A DNA stretch of 64,000 bases from the NCBI RefSeq assembly GCF_905404315.1, contig NC_066292.1:1426001-1490000 (forward strand), written 5' to 3'. Each line of letters opens with the position of its first letter. The stretch's first letter is position 1. Under the pieces are notes generated by a model, which worked only from the letters and a program-made list of their open reading frames with translations, had not been told where the DNA came from and did no database searches. Below, piece by piece: positions 21,366 to 33,110 of the stretch. Position numbers and translations under genes: made by a program. This stretch comes from Leptidea sinapis (lineage: Eukaryota > Arthropoda > Insecta > Lepidoptera > Pieridae).

Positions 21366-21941
21366 TAAAGACAAACTTCCCGAGAAGCTCAACGATATAG
21401 CCTAAAATTGCAACTTCGTTATAATATTTCTCATTTATAATCTAGGTATGTCAACTTGCTATGTTATATTGTAATGCTCACATTTACTAAAATGATTTTA
21501 TGCTGGGTATCAAAAACTGTCGGACACAGCATGGGGGTAAAATGACTACATTGTAATAGTCAAAAGGTCTTTTCATTTTATCTAACCTGGAAAAACACCT
21601 ATCTTTTTGAATATCTGCTATACAACTTAAAAACATTGTCAAAAATCAATGTGATGTGACAATGTGATCATGTCACTTCGTTAACGTAACTGTTTCATTC
21701 GGATAGACGACTATTTCCTTTCTACATACCTAACCCTGAACTGTTGAACATTCGTATAGTTTACCATACTCAATTTGACTTCACATAATTACCAATTTAT
21801 ATTATACATAAATATTAAATTAAAAAAGCCTTATATTTCTTACCAAATTAAATAATTTGTACATATTCCTTAAATATTAACATATTATATACAAAAAAAA
21901 CATATTTCTGTAACTTTTAATTTAAAAATAAATTTGTATAA

Positions 21942-22290
21942 CCCCTCGTTCTCAAAGGTGAAGGCGTCCTCTAGAGATTTCCAACTATCCCTGTTCCTTG
22001 CAGTCTCCATCCACTGTTCACCGGCCACTTGTATGATATCATGATATCATCAGACCACCGGGTTGATGGTCGACCTCTACTTCTAGTGCCTTGTGGCCCT
22101 TTCCAACGTGATATCTTGTGACTCCATCTATTGTCTGCAAGTCTAGCTACGTGACCAGCCCATAGCCACTTAAGTTTTCTACAGTGAGACAGAGCATCAA
22201 TAACGTTTGTCTTATTTCTTATAATTTTGTGAGATATTTTATAGATTCTTTTAATTTTCAGGATGCTTCGCTCTATTCCTCTTTGTCAAT
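21942..22290 (-). pseudogene. RTE-like reverse transcriptase C-terminal relic
   Basis: Minus-strand frames give LKWLWAGHVARLADNRWS-like and RWKGPQGTRSRGRPSTRWS, the conserved C-terminal block of insect endonuclease/reverse transcriptase ORFs, ending SLEDAFTFENE in another frame. Frameshifted. Confidence 0.75.
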
Positions 22291-22864
22291 TTATATTATC
22301 ATTACTTAAAAAAGTAAAGATTGTGTATCCATCTATGAACAATACAACACGCTTCACAAGTCACGTCTATCTGTCTCCTAAAGAGATATGCAAATATAAC
22401 AGCCCCTAATGTCCTGTCATACTTTTGCAAGAGACTTATATGGGGAGTAGATCCGCCACTTTGTGTAGAATAGTTGTCACCTACAACAACTTGGTTAATA
22501 GAGCTGGTATAGATATTTTTCAGCACTCTGCCCCATGTTTTAAAAAAGAAGTAAAAAAAACTATGAAAGTACTGCAAGATGGTTAGTCATTGTTCGTAGT
22601 TATTGTTTTATTCTTTAGTTTTTCTTGGTTATTAAGTAAGAACATAGTTATTTTTTTTTATCAGCGTTTTGCTTGTGGATTTAATTTGTTAAATTTTTTC
22701 AAAAATTGTTTTAAAAAGTTTTAGTTTAACAAAGGATGTATATAATACTATTAAGCATGTCGAGTTAGCCTGTAAGTGGAGTATACAACATTATAAAAGA
22801 ATTTTTAAATGTATCTATAGATTAAGATAGTTGTATGCACGTTGGCTTCCAAATAAATAAATAA
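22291..22864. other. no gene seen
   Basis: A 91-codon minus-strand frame (22302-22577) has no recognised similarity or splice context and is probably chance. Confidence 0.5.
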
Positions 22865-23235
22865 ATTAGCAGATGGGGAGTGGGGAGGTAGCCGCCCATA
22901 GGCATCCGCATCACCAGAGGTCGAGAGAAGCATTGACAGCCTTTAAGGTGGATACTCTATTCTTAATGCTCCCTGAGTTTGTGATTTATATATATGTAGT
23001 TGCAGTGGTTTCTAGTGAAGTACGGTCTGCGAATGTTAGAAGCCAGTTTGGCCTTCTCTTCGAAGTGAATACGGAACTGAACGTCACTCGATATATCGAC
23101 GCCGAGTATGCCGATACAGGCAGTTAGAGGAGTGATCTCGAATCGAGGGTATACGAAAAAGTGAGACTTTTAACCGGTGCACGCACAAACGTGGGTCTTC
23201 TTAGGGTTGAATTGGACTAAATGCTGCCCCATTTC
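22865..23235 (-). pseudogene. jockey-like reverse transcriptase fragment
   Basis: Minus strand reads NPKKTHVCA, stop, KSHFFVYPRFEITPL, GILGVDISSDVQFRIHFEEKA, which matches the RT palm/thumb region of lepidopteran jockey-like elements (the GILGV and SSD..F..H blocks). It has one in-frame stop and is truncated at both ends. Confidence 0.7.
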
Positions 23236-23548
23236 ATTAAACTAAATGAATACCCTACTTTTGATGTCAGTTGATAGTAGAAGGTACATTGTTTACTAAA
23301 ATTGGACAAGCCTTTGATAAAACATTTTAAAGGAACGGTAGAAATGTTTATTTCATTTTTCGCATAACTTTTCTGCGTCCGTATTTGTACGAATTGAATA
23401 ACGCAGTTTTAGCTCAGTTATCTCGTAAATGCGATGCAATTTTCCCAGAAGGTGTAGGTTAAATAATGTTGCTAACTTATTTAAGTACTTTAATCGTTTT
23501 AAATTTTCAGAATTTGATATTACTTTGCCGTTTATCAACTTTTGTAGT

Positions 23549-23810
23549 TTATGTTTTATAATTTTTATTCAGTTCATATTTTATTTTCATATGTTTATCC
23601 AAACAATCGTTAAATTTTTTAATTGAAGTAGGCGCTATTTTGCGGAAATCCATCATTATCCAAATATTTTGAGTTTCCTTGGATGTTAATTCCGCCAATA
23701 TTCCTCGATGACTTGTACGACAGAGCAGAAATGCCTCGTGTAGAGGCGCATTGTTTGAAGACGAATATTTGGCGGCATTAACACTCAAGAAAACTCAAAA
23801 TATTTCCGCA
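23549..23810 (-). repeat. family G: coding relic plus inverted repeat, copy 1
   Basis: An inverted repeat (AAATATTTTGAGTTTCCTTG to AAGAAAACTCAAAATATTT) encloses a centre with CTCGTGTAGAGGCGC. The minus-strand frame IMMDFRKIAPTSIKKFND next to it is echoed at 26.9 kb by IIMDFRKGTPNSINFLKD, so the homology extends beyond the inverted repeat. Family unknown. Confidence 0.5.
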
Positions 23811-24610
23811 AACATTCGTTGTTAAAAGGCAAGGACATGTTATCGAAAATAAAATGCTACGTTACATAGTAAGGACCTACTAAAATTATTACCGATGGAG
23901 AATTGAGAAGAAGATGCAAATTTTTTTGTGGTGATAATTTTTCTGCATTTTTTTGAATCAATAATTAAGTTGATACTGAATAGATTACACACACACACAC
24001 GCTGCTATTTTTTAATGCTTCTCTAGCAACTAGTACAGATGTATAATATCTTAATAATTGTGATCCTTATATTTAGGGGTGAGGTTCCTGGTGATCTTTA
24101 ATACAGGGTCAACCTACTTCAGACACCAGCTCCTCACAAAATACCAGCTCTTAAAAAATGTAACACTACTGTACTGTTTTAGCTTTAAGATCCTTGTAAG
24201 GAGAAAATAAAATAGAAATAGATAGATGTATGGCAAAATTGCTCAAACTCAATGTCGCTCACCCACGCAAAAATATATTACAGATTCTGAACTACCACGG
24301 CGTAGTAATTGATATAAGCTCCCTTGTTATTACGATCTCTTGAGAACAAATTAAAAAGCGACAACTTTATATTGGTTACCATCTTGGCGTAATATCTCGG
24401 CTTCGAAAATAATGTAATACACAATTCTTCGTTTAATGTTTATTTATTTATTTGGTACTTGTGAAGTTTAGATTACTTTTAATTTTTATTTTTGTTTGGG
24501 CTACGAAATCCATTCTAAATAACTAAAAGCCAGATAGATCTCATGGTCTTATTTAAAATGATTATTATTTTATGAGTAAAATTTACGAAACTAGTAAGAT
24601 TCACAGAGAA

Positions 24611-24851
24611 GTTCACCTGAGGGGAATTAGTACCTCCACCCTGTCCAATGCAGTGCCGCGCAGGATTCTTAAAAGGCCAAAATTCTGAGAAGGGTCGTAA
24701 TTGAGCTCGTCACCTTGAGACATAAGATGTTAAGTCTCATTTGCCCAGTAACACAATAATGTTTACAAATAACTGCTTCACGGCAGAAATGGGTGCCGTT
24801 TTAGTACCCATAATCTAGCCGGCATCCTGTGTAAAGGAGCCTCCCCCTGGT
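24611..24851 (-). mobile_element. SINE family A, tail-less copy
   Basis: Covers GCAGTGCCGCGCAGGATTC through CATAATCTAGCCGGCATCC and CCCCTGGTAA; the A-tail side is truncated. Confidence 0.75.
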
Positions 24852-25633
24852 AAATTAATAGGTAATTTATAAATAGGTAATAGGCAGCGGAGGATTTACA
24901 CTAAATTTACGAAAAAATTTTTGTTAGTGATCAAGATTGGTCAATATAATTAATTAATTCTGTTTAATCGACCAATTCGCAATTCAAAAAGTCGGACGTG
25001 TTTGCCTGTGAAAAAATTGATGTAATATAATTATGAGTTAACCAAATTTATAATTGTTAGAAAAAAAAACAAATATTTATTCATGTTTTTAGAATATATA
25101 ACATATCATAAAGTTTCTGCAATAAATTAGTTATTTTAGTTTTAAAAAATAAAATATATAAACTATACGTTTATGTAAAATTTCAGTATTGGGGCGGATT
25201 ATTTTCCGGTGCCCAGGGGCGGCATTAAGTTTAAATCCGGCCCTGGTAATAGGAATATGTAGGTATTGTTGGTAGCATTCTAGTGCTCGTGTTTATACTG
25301 TCTGGTCAGACGACAAATTACTAATTCAGTGCTGCAGCAAACTTTAGTTTCAATTTTAAGGAGAACGGGCAATGACATTGCTTTGGAAATCTTTTACGCT
25401 AGAACAGTTCTTTGTTTTTTAACTAAGCCAGGATATTCTTTACTCCTATAAAAAAAATAAAAAACAAAGTATATTATAATTTTAACAATAAATTGCTTAT
25501 TATATAAACTGAACGTTTTTTTATTGACATAAAATTTGTAGATTTTTTTAAATTAAATTATTAACTTAAGCCTCCATATATTCCTGATAATTTTATCGAT
25601 AGTTTGCAATCATATATCAATATTTGTTGCATC
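24852..25633. other. no gene seen
   Basis: AT-rich sequence without recognised features. Confidence 0.55.
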
Positions 25634-25851
25634 ACCTTAGACATTATATTGTAATTGAAATGATTTGTAAATCAATTAATATGTATATCTTGATTTAAAA
25701 GAGTGTCAATGAGTTTCTTGCTACTTCTCATTAACTCAACCCTTTACGAAGTAGCGGTAGATTCAATAAGAAAAATTTTCTTTTTTTGATAAGTGTCATT
25801 TCCGTGACCTACATGAATATAGTGATTTTGATTTGATTTGATAGAATTGAA
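25634..25851 (+). mobile_element. retroposon 3' tail family D
   Basis: Carries CTTTACGAAGTAGCGGTAGA, AAGTGTCATTTCCGTGACC and ends in GATTTTGATTTGATTTGAT. The tandem GATTT end suggests the 3' terminus of a non-LTR element. Four related copies are in the window. Confidence 0.7.
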
Positions 25852-26364
25852 TTACCAAAAATGTAAATATCACAAAAAAAAATTGCAAACATATTTATGA
25901 CGGAATGTAAGTCAGTTTCGGCCAGCATAATACGAGTAAGAAAGCATTTTCAAAGGTCAATCTAGAAATGTCATTATTATTTAATAATAAACTGGTTAGG
26001 ATCCTGATCCTTCATGGTTAATTTTGATGTACCTACGAATAATGAGATAAATAACTATCTAGCGCTACACAAAAGGACTCTCAAGAGCGTCTTTGTCCTC
26101 CACATACAAATGAGTTTTCAATTTCATATGCATATTTAGTCGACGCTTTTACGGCGTTAGAAAATATTGTAAGCAAACCTATCAATGGAACAACATATGG
26201 AAGAATGGTGTTTATCAACAGTGGAAAAAACTTTCTAGCACTCGCTATAAAATTCACCAATATAATTAACCATTGTCACTCGACAATATTTCGAAATGAG
26301 AAGTTAGAAATAAGAAAATACCAAGACAAGATAGCAATGAGAGTACAATATAGTATATTTTTTT

Positions 26365-26470
26365 TAAAAGAGCGCAAAAAAAGAATGCTGGGAGAGTTTT
26401 TTACGCCATTTCTTCTTTCTCAGAGCGCCATTTGTTTCCGAACCGTCAGTAGTATCTAGTATCTTAGAAA
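26365..26470 (+). repeat. retroposon tail family L
   Basis: GGGAGAGTTTTTTACGCCAT, CAGAGCGCCATTTGTTTCCG and TAGAAATGACATCA match, in reverse, 52283-52390. Probably a non-LTR 3' end. Confidence 0.5.
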
Positions 26471-26521
26471 TGACATCATAAAGAATTGTAAAGGAATCAA
26501 TTGTGAGAAAATAAATGTCTT

Positions 26522-26911
26522 TTATTCTGTCTTGGAAATGGGGTGCTCAAATCCTTGGATGTTTTTTGACTGAGTTACCAACAAAAATGATCTCGGCATC
26601 AAACAGCGTCTATCCGATTTAGTACAGTTTACGATATTCGCTTTCTTTTGATATACTTTAAAGCTGGACAAGTAAGTACTGGAGCGGATCCTCTTCCAGG
26701 AAAAATTGTAATGTGCTTGATTACGGGACTTTGTGCGATATTCCGACTTCGAAAAATATTCTGGAGGCGGTCCTGTGAATAAATGAACAGGATAAACACA
26801 AACAGAGATATTGTGAGAAATTGCTAAGTTTCTTTGCCAGCATAGCTTATAACTTTTACGCCTTTCAGTTAGATTTTTAGATGAAAATATTTCTAATGCT
26901 TTGTCTATCAT
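26522..26911 (-). other. unidentified 129-codon open frame
   Basis: Open from ATG 26911 to a stop at 26522, fairly Ser/Lys/Arg-rich (for example YKLCWQRNLAISHN, FTGPPPEYFSKSEYR). No domain is recognised. It lies beside family G copy 2 and a related reading segment lies beside copy 1, so it may be part of the same decayed transposon. Confidence 0.3.
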
Positions 26912-26944
26912 GGTTAACGATTTTGTCTTTAAGAAAATTTATTG

Positions 26945-27155
26945 AATTAGGCGTTCCTTTGCGGAAATCCATAATTATACAAATGATTTAAGTTTTCTTT
27001 AGTGTTAATTCCAGTTAATTCTGGTGCCAGATTTTGGCGAGAAAACACGTCCTGAGGATACCTCGTGTAGAGGCGAAACACGTGTCGAATTGTTACAAAA
27101 ACAAATATTGGCGGAATTAACAATAAAGAAAACTTAAATCATTTGTATGATTTTG
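26945..27155 (-). repeat. family G: inverted repeat, copy 2
   Basis: Near-perfect inverted ends (ACAAATGATTTAAGTTTTCT and AGAAAACTTAAATCATTTGT, about 35 bp) around a centre containing CCTCGTGTAGAGGCG as in copy 1 at 23.7 kb. The left flank GCGGAAATCCATAATTAT is also shared. Confidence 0.6.
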
Positions 27156-27584
27156 TCTTTGCCTATTTTTAGATAAACCAGTTTCTTGATAACTTCGACT
27201 ACGTATCGTATGTGTTAATAAAAATTAGTCTGCTCTGCCACATGTTAGTTTTACTAAGGTGCATCGCGAAAGTTCACATAGTGTCATAAAGACACTTATC
27301 AATGTCAAAATAATTTCTCCATCTACCACTGCTTCGGAAAGTTGAGATCATCTTTAATTTACAATTTAAATCATAAATAGTACATTATTTATTTAAAATA
27401 TACGAGGTGATGCAAAATGCAAACGTCTGCATCGACTAGTCACCCTAAACAAGGCCCGTTCAAGAGCATGACCCCTGAACCAGACATCTATCCCTTCGCC
27501 GCAATTTAGGGAAAAAATATCCAGGCAAAATTTAAGTATTTCCATGAATGTAATGTGACTCTGATACCTAATTGTGGCTCAATA

Positions 27585-27870
27585 GACATCAATCAATAGT
27601 TACCGACATAGTCCAAATGATTGCGAAACTGAAGTGGCAGTGGGCAGGGCACATAGTTCGACGGACAGATGGCCGTTGGAGCTTTTAAGTCCTTGAATGG
27701 TGACCACGTATTGGAAGACGCAGTGTTGGTAGGCTCCCCACAAGTGAACCGACGATCTGGTCAAGATAGCTGGAATACGTTGGATGAGGGCAGCGCATGA
27801 ACTATCGGCGTGGAAATCTTTGGGGAGGCCTTTGTCCAGCAGTGGACGTCTTCCGGCTGATGAAAATGAG
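27585..27870 (+). pseudogene. RTE-like reverse transcriptase C-terminal relic
   Basis: Plus strand reads IAKLKWQWAGHIVRRTDGRWS followed, across frameshifts and stops, by a decayed GRLPTS..R.TDDLVK-like block and GEAFVQQWTS. Same lineage as the relic at 37.2-37.6 kb. Confidence 0.78.
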
Positions 27871-28433
27871 ACATCAATCCAGCTCCAGGCAGAACCCTAA
27901 TCAATTATTTTTACTTTATCGATATGAGCTGAAATTACATTGAAGTCTATATACAACATCAGAACTACAGATATAATGGCCACAATTATTTGCGCAAAAA
28001 CATGTTTTTACAAATACAAATTATATAGAAAATGTTTATTTTCGTTACCAAATATGTACATAAATCATTATTTATGATTGGAGCCTTTCTAGCACTGTTT
28101 TAGAAGACTCCGTTCTTTCGTAGCTTATTAATATAACATTATTTACAGACAGTCATAAGCATATTGTATTTACTGAGAAGTATGTGTACTAAGAAATAAG
28201 ATGGATGTGTGAGTGAGCCAGTGTGTATTTGTGATCAAATGAATGAATCTTTTTTATGTGTCGTTTGTGTGTCTGTAATAAAATGTTTGTGTAAATACTG
28301 TCTAATATGTTTATGTTAAAAGTTCTTGAATATCTGTATGTGTGAGTAAATTTATCCAACTTACTACATTTTTTGCATTCATAAAGTCATTTTGAATGGA
28401 TATATCTTATATCTTTAAACGAGCAATTCTTGT

Positions 28434-28527
28434 ATATATATATTCTGAATCTTGGAAACGGCTCCAACGATTTAAATGAAATATATATATTCTGAATCTT
28501 GGAAACGGCTCCAATGATTTAAATGAA
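28434..28527 (+). repeat. 47-bp tandem duplication
   Basis: Two adjacent 47-bp units (28434-28480 and 28481-28527), each holding TTCTGAATCTTGGAAACGGC; the only clear difference is CAACGA versus CAATGA. It forms the start of the family E repeat. Confidence 0.9.
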
Positions 28528-28775
28528 ATTTAGTACTTATACTGCAGGTAGTTTCAGGGGCAAGAAATCGATCTAGCTAGGTTTAAATTTTTAAAAATGT
28601 AGTTTTACCCGTGTTTTAATGAGAAACAGCTACAATATTAGAATACAAAGGTAAATTTCGCCACTATATACAAGACTATAATAGCTCAGATGGGATATTT
28701 CGCGATTAGTTTTTTTTTGTTAAATTTTGGTACATTATTAAAAATCCGAGCAAGGCTCGCTTGTCCAGTTATTTT
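28434..28775 (+). repeat. dispersed repeat family E, copy lacking its tRNA-like part
   Basis: GCTACAATATTAGAATACAA and CGCCACTATATACAAGACTA match the reverse of 46.1-46.3 kb. Between AGATGGGATAT and ATTAGTTTTTTTTT the tRNA-like segment present in the other copy is missing. Ends with the small hairpin GAGCAAGGCTC. Confidence 0.6.
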
Positions 28776-29235
28776 TTTTATACACATTTATCAAAATCGG
28801 ATTTTGACTAATAAGCTTGATTGTTTTAGTCACCCATAAAAATAGAACGGGCAGATAAGCAGATATGTAGAGAAAAATGGTAGAACTCAAAAAATTTAGA
28901 TAGAGCTCACAATTTTATACCATAGTCATATCAATAAAAGAACGGGAAATACAATTACAGAAAACAGCTCTATATTACTGTATATGTATATATCTATGGC
29001 TGTATCGAAAACGCGCTAGCGTTCAGTTCATTTACATAATTTCATTATTTGGTTCAGCATGCAGATACCGTATACTGAAAATGTAATGAAATGTTATAAA
29101 CGGATTTAATTTATTTTGTCTTATTGGATCTCGAGTATGCGTTTCTTTCTGTGAAATAAATTCACGTGTTATTTTTATTACTTGTATGATATGAATAATA
29201 TGTCGTTTTAAAGTGATTAAATTTGTTATCAAAAT

Positions 29236-29300
29236 TTATGAACTATGCGGGACTCGAACCCGGGTCTGTCTGAGCGATCTTACCAACTAAGTCAACCCTT
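29236..29300 (-). repeat. tRNA-like SINE head
   Basis: Minus strand has TTAGTTGGTAAGATCGCTCA and CCCGGGTTCGAGTCCCGCA, a B box in tRNA-like spacing. The D arm and acceptor stem are incomplete, so a functional tRNA is not called. Confidence 0.5.
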
Positions 29301-29428
29301 CGAATATTGTTATAGCAATCATTATTATTGAAAGAGCCTTTAATTATCTTCTTATATCGTTTGTTAGTTAATACTTTCTGATTCCAGTGATACGTTTTAG
29401 GATATAAAGCAACAGTTTTTAAAATATT

Positions 29429-29443
29429 CCCCCCCCCCCCCCC
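29429..29443 (+). repeat. poly-C tract (15)
   Basis: Uninterrupted run of 15 C, rare in this AT-rich DNA. Confidence 0.95.
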
Positions 29444-29526
29444 TTTGATAAAGGACTGATCGTCGCTGCGCTCCAACTATGTAGATACCGGACTACCTAA
29501 GAATAATAGCTTTTTTTAAGAATAGA

Positions 29527-30240
29527 AAGTTGAAATGTTGTCGTTGGATCCCTCATGAACTGACAGCGGAGCAGAAGCGGGCTCGCGTGGAATGGTGCTC
29601 ACAGATGCTAATGAAGTACGACCTTAGTGGTCTTAGTCGTCGCTGTTTATGACATTGTCACAGGAGACGAAACGTAGATTTATTATTTTGAACCCGAAAA
29701 AAACAGCAATCTTGTGAATGGATGTTTGAAAATGAGAACAGGCCAACAAAAGTGAGGCAGGCGAGAAACGTTTGTAAAAAAATTATCCCATATTTTTTCT
29801 CAGCTACGTGGGACCCGTAGACTGGTATGCTGCTGAATGTCGAGTGGTATTCTACCATTTGTTTACCCAAGGTGTTAAAAAAAGTTCGCGAAAGACGACC
29901 AAAAAGCCGCGTTCTGCTACATCATGACAACTCTTCTTCACACACGGCCAACAAAACTAAGTCATTTTTAGCTTCCGAAAAAGTACAACTCGTGACCCAT
30001 CCTGCACATAGTCCCGACCTAGCACCCTGTGATTTCTGTATTTTCCCCAAAATCAAAGATTTGATGAGAGGTTTCAATTTTACCTATTCCGATGAAGCAG
30101 TAATAACGTTCAATCAGCACGTAGAAAACATGCTTTTAGATCTATGGTCCTCCTGTTTTAAAAAATGGGTCGATCTCATGAAAAAAATGTTTTAAATGTA
30201 TAGGAAAGTATTTTGAAAAGCAATAAACAATGTTATGGTT
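29527..30240 (+). pseudogene. mariner transposase relic (D,D34D)
   Basis: Starts near WIPHELTAEQKRARVEWC. The first catalytic Asp is in VTGDET (codon 29666-29668), but the next codon expected to be Trp is TAG. After frameshifts, ORF 29827-30195 holds LLHHDNSSSHT (second Asp, 29926-29928) and HSPDLAPCD (third Asp, 30031-30033), 34 residues apart as in mariner. The N-terminal DNA-binding part and a left inverted end are missing. Confidence 0.88.
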
Positions 30241-30779
30241 ATGACATGTTGTTTTTTTAAGTTACGCAAATTTTTAGTGTGACCTACGTATAGGTTAAAT
30301 AATCCTAGGCATATAAAATATTACATTTAAGTTAGATAGCAAATTACCTGTAATTAAATGAAACGATACTTAATGTTAGTGATGTCGATTCTTTATGGAA
30401 ATAAATTTATAATAAATTTATTTTATAATATTCACAATGATCTTTAAAGTTTATATATTCTCTAAGCACCAAGTCCCATTGACATTTGTCAACGAATAAC
30501 GAAGAGAAGTGTATTCTCTTTACATATTATTATATTTTCGTTGTATTCTCGAAGCTTCTAAATGTGTTGTACTTCGTATATACGATCGATATGCGCAACT
30601 GTTTGTTCTTTTAATAGCAATGTTTCCATACATGTCACATCGCTATTAAATATACGATACTTAATACCACTACGTCTAACGTACAAACAAGCGGTCGGAA
30701 AAATTTAATGAAAATTTATGTGGTTTCGCGGGCAGAAAAGTAAAATGAAAATCTATTTCTAACATATACCTAATTCGTT

Positions 30780-30999
30780 TATAGGTTTAGATAGACTATG
30801 ACAGCTGTGGAAACGTCGAAAAAAATAGAGTTTAGAACTAACCTATATTTTGGGCAATTCACGCACACTAACACAAAGTGTTATGCAAATCGCGAGTGTA
30901 AGACGCAGCTTGTCATGCACACTAAAGTAATAAATCTGGCCTGTTTTCATACGTTGCATCACAGCAAGAGGCTCGGTCTAGATGTAATTATTATCTAAG
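30780..30999 (+). mobile_element. hAT-type MITE family B
   Basis: Family core ACGTCGAAAAAAATAGAG, CACACTAACACAAAGTGTT and right end ATTATTATCTAAG. The left end is eroded. Confidence 0.75.
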
Positions 31000-31019
31000 T
31001 GAAACACAATAATGCGCCG

Positions 31020-31130
31020 CCAATAATTCTTTTTATAGACGTAGCTTGTCACGCACACTAAACTAAGTCGTAAATTTGAATTTACACTAGCTCAGTAATT
31101 TTACTAGCTACAGCGCTCTTTAAAACGAAA
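31020..31130. repeat. mixed fragments of families B and A
   Basis: GACGTAGCTTGTCACGCACA is a piece of B; CTCAGTAATTTTACTAGCTACAGCGC is a piece of SINE A. Confidence 0.45.
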
Positions 31131-31133
31131 AAC

Positions 31134-31399
31134 CTTAGATCAATTCAAATTCATCAAAATTCGTCTAGATAGACCATTGCAACTGTGACAACGAAATGTA
31201 TTTCTTTCGACGTTTTCTAAAGTCTACTTTAGAATCACTAATCTCTATTTTGAGCAATTAACGCACACTAACACAAAGTGTCTTACAAATCGTGAGTGTA
31301 AGACGTAGCTTGACACGCACACTAAACTAATATTCCTGGCCTGTTTTCATCCGTTGGCTACCAGCAAGAGGCTCTGTCTAGTCGTATCAATTATCTATA
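31134..31399 (+). mobile_element. hAT-type MITE family B
   Basis: CTTAGATCAA and TCGTCTAGATAGACC at the left, CACACTAACACAAAGTGTC in the centre, and CTGTCTAGTCGTATCAATTA at the right. An extra 20-30 bp lies near the left end. Confidence 0.7.
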
Positions 31400-31549
31400 A
31401 AATATTAAGTATTACGTGAAACACAATAATGTCGCCGATAATTCTTTTTATATAAAAATTCCAGCAACGTCCTGTGATTCCTCGGGTGCTAAACTAATTT
31501 GCATATAAAAAGTAATTAAAAAAAAAACAATATTTAAAATTTTTGGGGT

Positions 31550-31935
31550 TTTAAAAATAAATGACGACCGATTCTCAGACCTACCAAATATATCGTTCTA
31601 CAATTATTGTATTCGGTTACCATCTTGCAACCGTATAGCGGTTTTGTGGATGGAACAGAATAATATAAAAATTGCGATACAAAAATAGTTGTAGATCGTA
31701 GAAGGGAGAAAATTTGAAGACATGTATTTTTCAATGCTGAATCACAATAAAATAAAAAAAAAATATATATCTAGGGTGGGTTAGACCCATCCTATCATTT
31801 AGGGGTATGAAAAAAAGATGTTGGCCAGTTCTCAGACCTACCCGATATGCACACAAAATTTAATATCTACAAATCGCTTCAGCAGTTTCGGAGGATTTTA
31901 TAACAAAGACCGGGACACGAGAATTGATTATATAA
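31550..31935 (-). mobile_element. Helitron-like fragment (Lep1 type)
   Basis: Read on the minus strand it begins near ATTCTCGTGTCCCGGT and runs through CCTCCGAAACTGCTGAAGCG, TGCATATCGGGTAGGTCTGA and TCATACCCCTAAATGATAGG. This matches the element at 45.2 kb, but the CTAG terminus is absent. Confidence 0.6.
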
Positions 31936-32089
31936 GAAGGCGAAATTCGAACTTGAGGGCCAAGATAAGCTTCGTTATTCCATTCAATATTAATTTTATT
32001 TGAAATTAACTTACTCGAATAAAAGCACATACCTATGTATCTCCAGTAACCTCATCCAGCAGGTTTGGCTCTAGATTGTTATTCTACTA

Positions 32090-32480
32090 CACTGACCTCT
32101 ACTTTAAACCACTGGACTGGCGGCTGTCAAAGTGCTTTTGTGCCTGTTTGATATTCGCCATTTTGGTGCTGTTGGCCATGTAGCGAGAGTCTGCGGTACT
32201 AAAACTAGTGACGACAACCTCAGTAAACATCGATAGATGGTGGGAAACTATTTAGAAAAAAAGTTGTGTACTTCTTGAAGTATAAATAACACGGAAAACT
32301 ATCGAAATTAATTCAAAATGCAAAACTACTTCAGAGTATTGTACGTTCCTTCGCAGCCATTTATATTATACGTCAAAATTAGATCTCTGGACGCTCGCGA
32401 GTGGCGCTTCGAATAGGCACAAAAAATTTGCTGTCAAACACATGGAACAGCCTGTCCAGTGGTATTTATGCAGGTCAGTG
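32090..32480. mobile_element. hAT-like MITE with 8-bp duplication
   Basis: 391 bp flanked by TTCTACTA (32082-32089 and 32481-32488). Inverted ends: CACTGACCTCTACTTTAAAC and, from the right, CACTGACCTGCATAAATACC, both running into CACTGGAC. No coding capacity. Confidence 0.85.
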
Positions 32481-32828
32481 TTCTACTATCATTTCCCAAC
32501 AACATCAACTGAACGATCGGAACGACATTTGAACAACATACTCGCTCGAAGCTAATATTGTTCTACCAAATCTAAAATATTTCTTCTAGTATTAGACGTG
32601 CTATCTATGCCCTGTTCGATCTTGTTACGAGAATACGCATCATACGATTTCGCTAAATCGGAACGTATCGGAACCGAACCGTAAATTGTATTACAAGAAT
32701 ACGAAATTTAACTTATTGACATAAGGTCGCTTCGATCCATTTCTCGTTTTGTTTAGGGAATAAATTGCAGATCTGGAAAAATATTGTTCTTATTTCAGTC
32801 TTCTTTTAAAAGTTTTATTTTTATATTT

Positions 32829-33110
32829 ACCGCCACTTCGGTAAAGGTTGAGCTTTAATGAGAAGAAGTGGTAAGTTTCTTACCATTTCATTGCCACTCT
32901 TTTAAATAAACATTTACAGCTTCATTGTTTTATAAATCATTTTAATTAAAATATATGTAAAGTGATGCAATAAAAATACTGAAACGTAAAATAATTAATA
33001 CCTCGAGTAAATAATAAAAGTAAATGTAAATTAATTCGTAAAAACAAGAGTTATTGAGTACAGTAGATACATCAATCCACACACACCGTAAATAAATAAA
33101 TTAGCGATTA
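32829..33110 (-). mobile_element. retroposon 3' tail family D
   Basis: CCACTTCGGTAAAGGTTGAGC, TGAGAAGAAGTGG and ATATGTAAAGTGATGCAATA, then CCACACACACCGTAAATAAA, match the copies at 50.3 and 57.0 kb. Confidence 0.65.

Noticed and set aside
23986..24000. CRISPR-like or satellite array near the AC run
   Set aside because: It is only a short (AC)n microsatellite; no regularly spaced repeats exist in the window.
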